Assembly: GCA_963810485.1 (NCBI GenBank)
Contig: CAWENQ010000003.1
Span: 682,001 to 746,000 of the forward strand
Reading direction: 5' to 3'
DNA: 64,000 nucleotides
Source of the DNA: DATKFM01 sp963810485
GTDB lineage: Bacteria; Pseudomonadota; Alphaproteobacteria; Dongiales; Dongiaceae
Shown: positions 57,078-64,000 of the stretch, piece after piece
Layout: every line of letters begins with the position of its first letter
How positions within the stretch are numbered: the first letter of the stretch is position 1
Program-made: the position numbers and the translations under genes
Notes under the pieces: model-generated
What the model saw: the letters and a program-made list of their open reading frames with translations, nothing else
What the model was told of the DNA's origin: nothing
Database searches by the model: none

Positions 57078-58585
57078 CTAGATAAACGGCACTTCTAATA
57101 ATGCAGTTTTGATATAGGTGTTAATGTCCTCAATTAGCGGAAACTCTCGCGCCAAAGATGCCGCTCGACCTTGCAGCCAGACGCCCCCTGCCGCTGCCAA
57201 GTAGGGCGTCATCCCCAAAGCCAACAGGCCGGCAGTTAAGCCGGCCAGCACATCGCCGCTGCCCGCCATGGCCAAAGAGGGCGGCGCATTGCTGTTGATG
57301 ACCGCAAACCCGTCTGGCCCCGCGATCACCGTATCCGGCCCCTTCAGGACAACGGTTGCCCCCGACGCCCGGGCAGCCGCTCGTACCCGGGCCAACTTCC
57401 CGGCCGCCGGGCCAATTTCCGGAAACACCCGTGCGAACTCGCCGTCATGGGGGGTCAAAACGACATCGGCATGCAAGGCATCGAGAAGTTCGCGCGGATT
57501 GCCGGCGAAGCTCGACAGAGCATCGGCGTCGATCACCGCCGGCTTGCCGGTGCGCAGGACGTCGAGCGTGCGACCGCGGGTCCGTTGCCCGCTCCCGTAG
57601 CCGGGTCCGATCAGGAATGCGGACAGCCTGGCATCGGCAACCAGGCCCGCGAACTCGGCATCGCTATCGGCGATGCGGGTCACCGCGCCGGGACCATCCA
57701 GCGCATAAACCGGATGAGCCACTCTGCTGCAGGCCACAGTGACCAAGCCCACGCCGGCGCGCCGGGCCGCCCGCGCGGCCAGGCGGGCCGCCCCTGTCAT
57801 CTCGTCGCCGCCGGCGATCAGCAGGCTGCCGCGTGTGTATTTGTGGTCGTCCCAGCGCGGCGGCCGCAGCCCGCGACGCCACAGTTCTGGATGGTTCTCG
57901 AACTGGCGCGGCGCGATCTCCGACAGTACGTCCGCCGGGATGCCAATATCAGCCACGACAAGTTCGCCTGAAAGCGCGCGTCCGGGATACAGCAGATGCC
58001 CCGCCTTACGGCGGAAGAAAGTCACGGTCACTTCCGCCTGCGGCGCTTGGCCAAGAACCTGTCCGGTATCGCCGTTGACGCCACTGGGCAGATCGATCGA
58101 GAGGCACGGTATCTTGCGTTCGTTGATCGCGCTGACGGCCGCCGCAGCGATCCCATCGAGCGGCCGCGTCAAGCCGGCGCCAAAGAGCGCATCGATGATG
58201 AATTCGGCGCCATCCAAATTCGGCGTGAGGTCTTCGACCGACCTGCCCAGACCGCGGCGGCCAGGGCCGCATCGCCCTTCAGCTGTGACACGTTTCCCAA
58301 CAAGGCAACGCGAATGGGCCAGCCAGCCCGTCGCAACGCCTCCGCCGCAACGAACCCATCGCCGCCATTGTTGCCGGGTCCGCAGAGCATAAGTGTTGCA
58401 GGGCGATCCCAGCGCAGCCGCGCCTGGCGCGCCACCGCGTTTCCTGCCGCCTGCATGAGTGTCCAACCGGGCACGCCGCGCGCCATCGCCAGATGGTCGG
58501 CACGCTGCATCTCAGCAACCGTGAGCAAGGCCCACTGGCTCTGCGGATCAGGGGATGTCTGGGACTTTTCTTCCGCTGTTTGCAT
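57078..58585 (-). CDS. nnr: Bifunctional NAD(P)HX epimerase/dehydratase, frameshifted
   Basis: Repairs hydrated NADH and NADPH. The N-terminal epimerase domain (LLTVAEMQRADHLAMARGVPGWTLMQAAGNAVA and CGPGNNGGDGFVAAEALRRAG) is in one frame. It breaks after AAVWAG, and VEDLTPNLDGAEFIIDALFGAGL with the C-terminal ADP-dependent dehydratase domain (DDHKYTRGSLLIAGG, LTPHDGEFARVF, NAPPSLAMAGSGDVLAGLTAGLLALG) is in another. The span is 3n+2, best explained by one missing base in the GGTCGGTC repeat at 58236-58243. Corrected length is about 502 residues. Start ATG at 58585 (MQTAEEK) has a moderate site; two longer starts exist. Confidence 0.88.
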
Positions 58586-58682
58586 TCGGTCAGTCCACCG
58601 GAGGCTCGTTCCCCCGGCGATCCTAGAGCTACTGACCCTTCCGGTGGTCATGGCACGCCGGAGCACCGGCGCGCAGTCGAAC

Positions 58683-60035
58683 TCATTTCAGCTGCACCAG
58701 ACAATCGTTGTGCGGCGGCTCCGACTTGATCTTGGCGCACAGCGCCCGCGCATCTTTCTCCGAGGGTATCGGCCCGACCAGCACGCGGTACCAGATGCCC
58801 TTTGATTTCCCGAGATCGACTTCCTTCACATAGAAATCGTAGGGCTCCACGACCTTCGCGTAGACAGCTTTAAGCTTCTCCACCGAGCCTTCCGCTTCGC
58901 TGCGGGTCTTCTGCGACGACATCTGCACATTGATGGTCGAGATGCTGGCGGTTTGCATGTCGGGCGGCGTCGCCGGTTCAGCGGCAGCCGATGGCGTCTC
59001 CGCCGCCGGCGCTATTGGTGTGGCTTCCGCTGTCTGCGTACCGGTGCTGGCTGCTGTAACTTGCGGTTCCGTGGTCGGCACCGCCGGCGTTTCTGCCGTT
59101 GCTACAGACGTCCCTGCCGTCGCTGGCGGAGCGGGCTCAGGTTGGGTTGTCGGTGCTTCTGCGGCCGCTTGGCTGCTACTGTCTGCTGGCGGCGTCGGTT
59201 CAACCGTCGCCGGCGGCGTCACCATCGCCGCACTGCCGGAATTTGTCGCGTCGGGTTCTGTGCCACCGGAAGAACCGGTCGCCGGCGCCTCTGCCGTCGA
59301 TGCGGGCATGGCCGGTTCGGCCGCAGAATCCGTCGCCGGCGCACCTGGCTCCGGCGGCTTCGGTGCGGCGCCCTCATTCATGGCCTGCTGCTCCGCCTTG
59401 TCGAGGTCCGACAGCGCCAGGATGGCCCGCTGATGGCCGGCCACGGCTGCCTTCTGCAGCCAGGCGACGGCTTCATCGCGATCCTTCGTCACGCCGCGGC
59501 CGGCCAGATACATCGTGCCCAGCGCGTACTGCGCATCGGGCACGTTCTGCCGTGCCGCCTGCAAAAAGTACTGAGACGCCTTTCGCTCATCCGGCGTGCC
59601 CGCCAATCCCTGAAGGTACAGCAATCCGAGATTGAACTGGGCCATTGGGTGGCCGGAAACAGCTGCCAGTTCCCATAGCTTTCTCGCCTCGTCATAGTTC
59701 TGCTTCACACCGCGGCCCTGGGCGTACATCAACCCGAGATTGGTCTGGGCGGCAGCTACGCCCTGCGTCGAGGCCGCCTGGTACCATTCCACGGCCTGCG
59801 CCAGGCTCTTTGCCTCCGGCATTTCCGGGATGCCTTTGCGCAACTCGAACAGAAAGCCCAAGCCATGCTGCGCCAGCTTGTCGCCGGTCTTAGCCGACGC
59901 CAGCCATTCGCTATAGGCCGTCGCGAAGTCGCTGTTGTTGTAGGCTGCCAGACCTTTCTTGTAGTCGGCAGCGGCACCGCCGGCGAAAAACGATGTCGCT
60001 GCAAAGAGCAGCGCGGCGGTCAAAAAAGCTTTCAC
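58683..60035 (-). CDS. Periplasmic Sel1-repeat protein with C-terminal SPOR domain
   Basis: 450 residues. A signal peptide (VKAFLTAALLFAATSFFAGGAAA) is followed by about five Sel1-like TPR repeats (residues 30-210; AQTNLGLMYAQGRGVKQNYDEARKLWELAA and similar). Then comes a low-complexity Ala/Pro/Thr/Glu linker of about 150 residues and a SPOR-type domain (about 370-450; SEAEGSVEKLKAVYAKV...GIWYRVLVGPI). SPOR domains bind denuded peptidoglycan at division sites, so a cell-envelope role is likely. The start is a GTG at 60035 with GAGG eleven bases upstream; longer in-frame starts read through unrelated sequence including the tRNA-His region. Confidence 0.85.
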   Translation of the reverse strand: MKAFLTAALLFAATSFFAGGAAADYKKGLAAYNNSDFATAYSEWLASAKTGDKLAQHGLGFLFELRKGIPEMPEAKSLAQAVEWYQAASTQGVAAAQTNLGLMYAQGRGVKQNYDEARKLWELAAVSGHPMAQFNLGLLYLQGLAGTPDERKASQYFLQAARQNVPDAQYALGTMYLAGRGVTKDRDEAVAWLQKAAVAGHQRAILALSDLDKAEQQAMNEGAAPKPPEPGAPATDSAAEPAMPASTAEAPATGSSGGTEPDATNSGSAAMVTPPATVEPTPPADSSSQAAAEAPTTQPEPAPPATAGTSVATAETPAVPTTEPQVTAASTGTQTAEATPIAPAAETPSAAAEPATPPDMQTASISTINVQMSSQKTRSEAEGSVEKLKAVYAKVVEPYDFYVKEVDLGKSKGIWYRVLVGPIPSEKDARALCAKIKSEPPHNDCLVQLK

Positions 60036-60145
60036 TCGGATCTTAACCTCTGACGGACAGGACAAGTTAGGCACCCTGCGAAATTGGGAATGGAATTTAC
60101 CTAGCACAGTCGGCGCAAAAGGACAGCGCATAGAATGAGTGGCGG

Positions 60146-60550
60146 TCAGTTCGGCCGGCCGGCGCCGGATTCCGTCTCTTGCCGCGGCGGCACAGCGGAA
60201 GTTGGTCCCGCTTGGTGGTGAACCATGCGCCAGACGCCGCCATCGCGGATGAAGACGTTGGTCGCCAGCAGATAGGTACCGCCGACTTCCTCGAAGCAAA
60301 GGACACAGGCGGCATCGCCATGGACCTGGACCATGGGCGCATGGCAGGTGACGGCGGGTTGCGACGGGTGGTTCAGGATGGCCTCCCAGCTCGCCATGAC
60401 CTCGGCGCGTCCGGTTAGCGGGCCCCATCCCGGATGAATGCAGGCCACCGGCCCGTTCTTCGCCCAGAGATCGTCCATGGCCACGAAATTGCGGCCGGCG
60501 AACGCGCGGTAGAAAGCCTCGTTGGCGAATAGGATCGCGTCGCGGTCCAC
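60146..60550 (-). CDS. NTF2-like/SnoaL-fold protein
   Basis: 134 residues with the cone-shaped NTF2-like fold pattern: N-terminal helix (ILFANEAFYRAFAGRNFVAMDDLW), then GPVACIHPGWGPLTGRAEVMASWEAIL, and beta strands ending in GGVWRMVHHQAGPTS. Proteins of this group are annotated as SnoaL-like or ketosteroid-isomerase-like; the reaction is unknown and many are non-enzymatic. A low-complexity tail follows the domain. It stands alone between tRNA-His and the Sel1/SPOR gene. Confidence 0.75.
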   Translation of the reverse strand: MDRDAILFANEAFYRAFAGRNFVAMDDLWAKNGPVACIHPGWGPLTGRAEVMASWEAILNHPSQPAVTCHAPMVQVHGDAACVLCFEEVGGTYLLATNVFIRDGGVWRMVHHQAGPTSAVPPRQETESGAGRPN

Positions 60551-60638
60551 CTAGTCCCCTATCCACGGCGCCGGTCGCAGAATTTCGGGCTAACTGGCCT
60601 ATCTGCCAGTGAAAATTCGGCGATGCCCGAAAAAGCAT

Positions 60639-60716
60639 TGGGGCGAGCGACGGGACTTGAACCCGCGACCCCCGGATCCACAATCCGGTGCTCTAACCAG
60701 CTGAGCTACGCTCGCC
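60639..60716 (-). tRNA. tRNA-His (GTG)
   Basis: Starts with G-1 then GCGAGCG on the minus strand, anticodon loop TTGTGGA (anticodon GTG), T-arm GGGTTCAAGTCCC, acceptor 3' side CGCTCGC, discriminator C73 and encoded CCA. The G-1:C73 pair is the canonical bacterial identity element for histidine. Confidence 0.95.
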
Positions 60717-60919
60717 ATACGCGCGCTGGGTGTAAGGCCTTGGATTGCCAGCCGTCAAGCCGCCCGGACCGCAATCCGCTGTTGCCGCCTGTCGCACGCG
60801 CGACGTTGAAAGTCGCGGTGAAAAGGCCGTTTCCGGGGCCTTACACTAATATTGAACACGGCCTTCGCCGGAAGGCCTTAATGATCGTAAAAACGAGAAC
60901 GCTCTGAGGGAGAGATACC

Positions 60920-62102
60920 ATGGTGAAGTTGGCGGCCGGTATGGGACGGCTGGGCACGGAGTTCTGCTTTCGAAGTTCTGGCACGGGCGAAAGCCCTGGA
61001 AGCGCAGGGCCGGAGCATCATCAATCTGGGCATCGGCCAGCCGGATTTCCGCACGCCTGAGCATATCGTCGAAGCTGCGATCAAGGCGCTGAAAGACGGG
61101 CATCACGGCTATACGCCGGCCAACGGCATCCCCCAACTGCGCGAGGCTGTCGCGGCCGACCTGCAGCGCCGCCACAGCGTGAATGTGAGCCCCGACCAGA
61201 TCGTGGTGGTTCCCGGCGGCAAGGTGACCATGTTCTTCGCTGTCCTCATGTTCGGCGAGCCTGGCACCGAGATCATCTATCCAAACCCCGGCTTCCCGAT
61301 CTATGAGTCGGTGATCAAGTTCACCGGCGCCACGCCGGTCCCCCTGCCCCTCCTGGAAAAGGACGACTTCGGCTTCAGCGCCGACGCGCTGCTGTCGCGT
61401 ATCACGCCGAAGACGCGGCTGATCATCATCAACAGCCCCGCCAACCCGACCGGCGGCGCCAGCTCCAAGGAAGAGATCGAGAAACTGGTGAAGGGTCTGG
61501 AAAAGTGGCCCGACGTCGCGCTGATGAGCGACGAGATCTACAGCGAGATGCTCTATGGTGGCCGCCAGCACACCAGCCTGCTGCGCTATCCCTCGATTGC
61601 CGACCGCCTGATCATGCTGGATGGCTGGAGCAAGTCCTATGCCATGACCGGCTGGCGCATGGGCTATGCGGTATGGCCGAAGGGGCTCGCCGAGCAGGCA
61701 ACGCGCCTCGCCATCAACTGCCATTCCTGCGTCAATGCCGCTGCCCAGTGGGCCGGTATCGCCGCGCTCAAAGGACCGAAAGACGACGTGGCCAAGATGA
61801 TGAAGGCGTTCGACGAGCGCCGCACCATCATCGTCCGGGAACTGAACTCCCTGCCCGGCTTCTCCTGTGTCGATCCGCACGGCGCCTTCTACACCTTCCC
61901 CAACGTCACGAAGACCGGCATCACCTCGAAGAAGCTGGAACTGGCCTTGCTCGAGGAAGCCGGCGTCGCCGTCATCGCGGGAACCAGCTTCGGTTCCTAT
62001 GGCGAGGGCTATATTCGCTTCTCATACGCCAACAGCGTGGATAACATCCTGGAAGCCACTGGCCGCATCCGCGGCTGGCTGACGGAGAAGAAAGTAGCCT
62101 AG
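60920..62102 (+). CDS. PLP-dependent aminotransferase (class I/II), +1 frameshift
   Basis: Fold-type I aminotransferase, probably an aspartate/aromatic-type or alanine-type enzyme. The start MVKLAAGMGRLGTE at 60920 follows GAGGGAGAGATACC. The frame slips after TE because one base is extra at 60962-60963; reading GAGTCTGC for GAGTTCTGC gives ESAFEVLARAKALEAQGRSIINLGIGQPDF and about 393 residues. PLP Lys238 lies in WSKSYAMTGWRMGY; NSPANPTG and the C-terminal GEGYIRFSYA Arg are present. An annotation starting after the shift would lose the first 86 residues. Substrate not decidable from sequence. Confidence 0.9.
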
Positions 62103-62150
62103 GACTTTATCCGCCGACCGGACGTCAATCCCAACATCGAGGAGCCGTGT

Positions 62151-63137
62151 ATGTCGCGTCGTATCGCTGGCAGCGCGCTGTCGCTGGCCACCCTGTTCCT
62201 GCTATCCGCGGCCAATCCCGTCTTTGCGGATCAGAAACCGGCAATGACCGGCGCGAAGGCCACATTGGAAGTCGAATTCACGCTCTCCGGCAAATTCTCG
62301 GAGTCAGGCGATCTGGGCAGCACGGACTGGAGCGTCAACAGGCACTTCAAGGCGATTTTTGAGATCCAGGCCCAGGAGCTGGCAAAGTTCGGCTTCCTCG
62401 ATCAGTCGCACCAAGTTGAATTGCAGCCGGAAACGCAGGCACTGGGTGAGCAAAGTCAGCAGTTGGCCGACAACAATGCCGACATGATGGCAAAGGCCCA
62501 GGCGATCGCCGATGCCTGTGGCGATGACGAGGCTTGCATCGAGCAGAAAGTCTGGGAGCTGTCGCAGGATCCAAACGCGCAGCCGGGAATCAATCAGCTT
62601 TCCAGCGATGGCAAGGCGATGAACCAGTCCGTCGAGGCCTGGGACGCGAAGTCACCGCCGCGCTATCAGCTCTGGAAAGATCCTAACGACAGGGCGCCCA
62701 AGGGTAAGGGCAGCGCCAGTGTCAAGGAATCGCTGGTGCAGAAAACCTACTTCCCGATCTGCACGGAAGGCGAAGTCTGCACCATGACGCGCAACCGCGA
62801 CGGCACGCAGGATTACGACACCGCAAAGGAAGCCATCCTGACCATGACAATGGTGGAAGTCGACACGGTCAAGAACCTCATCAGCCTGAGCATTCCCTGG
62901 CCGGTGGTGATGATCAATGTTACCGAGGTCACGCAAGACGCCAGCGGCAAGAAAACAATGCCGCTGGCCAATGCCCAACAACTCGAGATGATACAGAAGC
63001 ACACGAACATCATCGGCAGCCCGATCAACGGCAGCTACAAAGATCAGAGCGGCGAGGACTCGTTCCAGCTCCCCGGTCTCGAGGACTACAACGCCCCGAT
63101 CGATGTCACGATGCGCTGGCACTTCAAAGTGCTATGA
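62151..63137 (+). CDS. Secreted protein of unknown function
   Basis: 328 residues with a signal peptide (SALSLATLFLLSAANPVFA) and a mature part rich in Gln, Asp and polar residues. A Cys pair (CGDDEAC near residue 123) and a later pair (CTEGEVC near residue 202) could form disulfides. The C-terminus (GLEDYNAPIDVTMRWHFKVL) is beta-like. I recognise no family. It lies 48 bases after the aminotransferase with GAGGAGCCGTGT before the ATG, and its stop overlaps the convergent hydrolase by 6 bases. Confidence 0.65.
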   Translation: MSRRIAGSALSLATLFLLSAANPVFADQKPAMTGAKATLEVEFTLSGKFSESGDLGSTDWSVNRHFKAIFEIQAQELAKFGFLDQSHQVELQPETQALGEQSQQLADNNADMMAKAQAIADACGDDEACIEQKVWELSQDPNAQPGINQLSSDGKAMNQSVEAWDAKSPPRYQLWKDPNDRAPKGKGSASVKESLVQKTYFPICTEGEVCTMTRNRDGTQDYDTAKEAILTMTMVEVDTVKNLISLSIPWPVVMINVTEVTQDASGKKTMPLANAQQLEMIQKHTNIIGSPINGSYKDQSGEDSFQLPGLEDYNAPIDVTMRWHFKVL

Positions 63138-64000
63138 CGCCGGAATCGGCCCCAGATATTTGCGCAGGAAGTCGCAGATAAAATCGAACTCGGCTTTCGC
63201 GCCCGGCCCATAGAACCGGGCGCGGATGAAGCTGTGCACCATTCCGTTCGCGCAGCGGTAGATCACCGAGTTCCCCGCCGCCTTCAGCCGGTCCGCATAG
63301 ATCCGCCCTTCATCGCGGAGCGGGTCGTATTCCGCCGTATGGACGAGCGCCGGCGGCAGATTGCTGAGATCCTTGGCCAAGCCAGGCATCGCATAGACAT
63401 CAGGATTATCCCGCTGCGCTCCCAGATAGGCATCGAGATAGTGATGCATCTCCGCACTGGTCAGCATCGGCGCCAGCGCACAGGTCCGGTAGGACTCGGT
63501 CTTCGTATTGATATCGGTCACCGGATAGATCAGTCCCTGCGCGGCGATGCGCGGGCCGCCATGGTCCCGCGACCACAGGCTGAGCGCGGCCGATAAATTG
63601 CCGCCGGCGCTGTCGCCGCAAACGGCGATCCGCGCGCCATCGAGACCATGCTTGGCGCCATGGGCGGCGATGTACTGCAGAACGGCAAGGCTATCGTCGA
63701 ATGCCGCCGGATAAGGATTCTCCGGCGACAGCCTGTAGTCGACGCTGACAACAGCGGCACCCGTCCCCTCGGCAAGCCCCCAACCGACGAAATCGTTGGT
63801 GTCGAGATTGCCAAGGATCCAGCCGCCGCCATGCATGTAGAGCACACAGGGATAAATCGCGGCATTGCCCGGCTTGTAGAGCCGCACGGGCACGCCGCCG
63901 GCCGGACTCGGCACCGTGAAGTCCACGGCGCTGATGTTGGCCGGCCGCGGCTGCGCCATCTGGCGGCAGAACTCGTTCCAAAGATCCCGTTCCTGCTGCG
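63132..64000 (-). CDS. Alpha/beta hydrolase of the HSL type, N-terminus outside window
   Basis: Esterase or lipase-like enzyme. The HGGG oxyanion motif (LYMHGGGWILGNLD), the nucleophile elbow GDSAGG, the acid EYDPLRDEG and the His in NGMVHSFI complete the catalytic triad of the hormone-sensitive-lipase subfamily. The frame stays open from the ATG at 63959 to the window edge (QQERDLWNEFCRQ), so the real start probably lies beyond 64000. Substrate unknown; no signal peptide is visible in the part seen. Confidence 0.85.
   Translation of the reverse strand, partial: QQERDLWNEFCRQMAQPRPANISAVDFTVPSPAGGVPVRLYKPGNAAIYPCVLYMHGGGWILGNLDTNDFVGWGLAEGTGAAVVSVDYRLSPENPYPAAFDDSLAVLQYIAAHGAKHGLDGARIAVCGDSAGGNLSAALSLWSRDHGGPRIAAQGLIYPVTDINTKTESYRTCALAPMLTSAEMHHYLDAYLGAQRDNPDVYAMPGLAKDLSNLPPALVHTAEYDPLRDEGRIYADRLKAAGNSVIYRCANGMVHSFIRARFYGPGAKAEFDFICDFLRKYLGPIPAS

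Noticed and set aside
60846..61880. A minus-strand frame of 344 codons opposite the aminotransferase
   Set aside because: It has no start signal and low-complexity composition; the plus-strand aminotransferase has the full set of motifs.

Overview
The window looks like chromosome from a GC-rich alphaproteobacterium, most likely Rhodospirillales-like. The evidence is core gene order typical of the class (tig-clpP-clpX-lon-hup-tRNA-nuoA..N-birA-coaX-rnj-mce-proS-lol-dnaE and rpsB-tsf-pyrH-frr-uppS-cdsA), a short proline-tRNA ligase, split nuoC and nuoD, and a tRNA-His with a canonical encoded G-1 opposite C73. I recall that the large Rhizobiales/Rhodobacterales/Caulobacterales clade lost that G-1:C73 pair. 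The genus cannot be named from the sequence alone. Almost everything is on the minus strand.

Layout. Positions 1-4.8 kb hold the phospholipid, cell-wall and translation block, read rpsB to tsf to pyrH to frr to uppS to cdsA (cut by the window edge). Positions 4.9-17.2 kb are an accessory block lying between rpsB and dnaE, which I recall as close neighbours in many relatives. It contains an ECF sigma factor with a Tat-exported ferritin-like protein and cytochrome c, a benzoate-type transporter, a drug/metabolite exporter, a SulP transporter, a DUF2092 protein with a small secreted protein, a decayed arylsulfatase, a small membrane protein, and a 3-dehydroshikimate dehydratase (quiC) with a clear promoter and operator. 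Positions 17.3-28.8 kb hold dnaE, a very large cyclase/ATPase/TPR signalling protein, the LolCDE lipoprotein exporter with two LolC/E-type genes, and proS. A probable small RNA with its own promoter and terminator sits at 29.3-29.5 kb. Positions 29.6-34.8 kb carry tag, a DUF1467 protein, mce, a methyltransferase, rnj, coaX and birA, downstream of the complete 14-gene nuo operon (34.8-49.0 kb). Positions 49.2-56.4 kb carry tRNA-Asp, tRNA-Val, hupB, the protein quality-control set lon/clpX/clpP/tig, and tRNA-Leu. The right end has a small conserved-looking protein, the NAD(P)HX repair enzyme, a Sel1/SPOR protein, an NTF2-like protein, tRNA-His, an aminotransferase, a secreted protein of unknown function and an alpha/beta hydrolase cut by the window edge.

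A technical point matters for anyone using this annotation. At least nine otherwise well-conserved genes (frr, benE, sulP, rnj, birA, nuoF, lon, nnr and the aminotransferase) are broken by single-base indels, nearly all +1 insertions, and several are indispensable or universally conserved. In five of them the corrected sequence restores a GANTC site, the target of the alphaproteobacterial CcrM adenine methylase. That suggests modified-base sequencing artefacts rather than real mutations. I report these genes as full-length loci with the shift marked. The arylsulfatase at 12.4-14.5 kb has lost its 5' end and has about ten shifts, so it is called a pseudogene.
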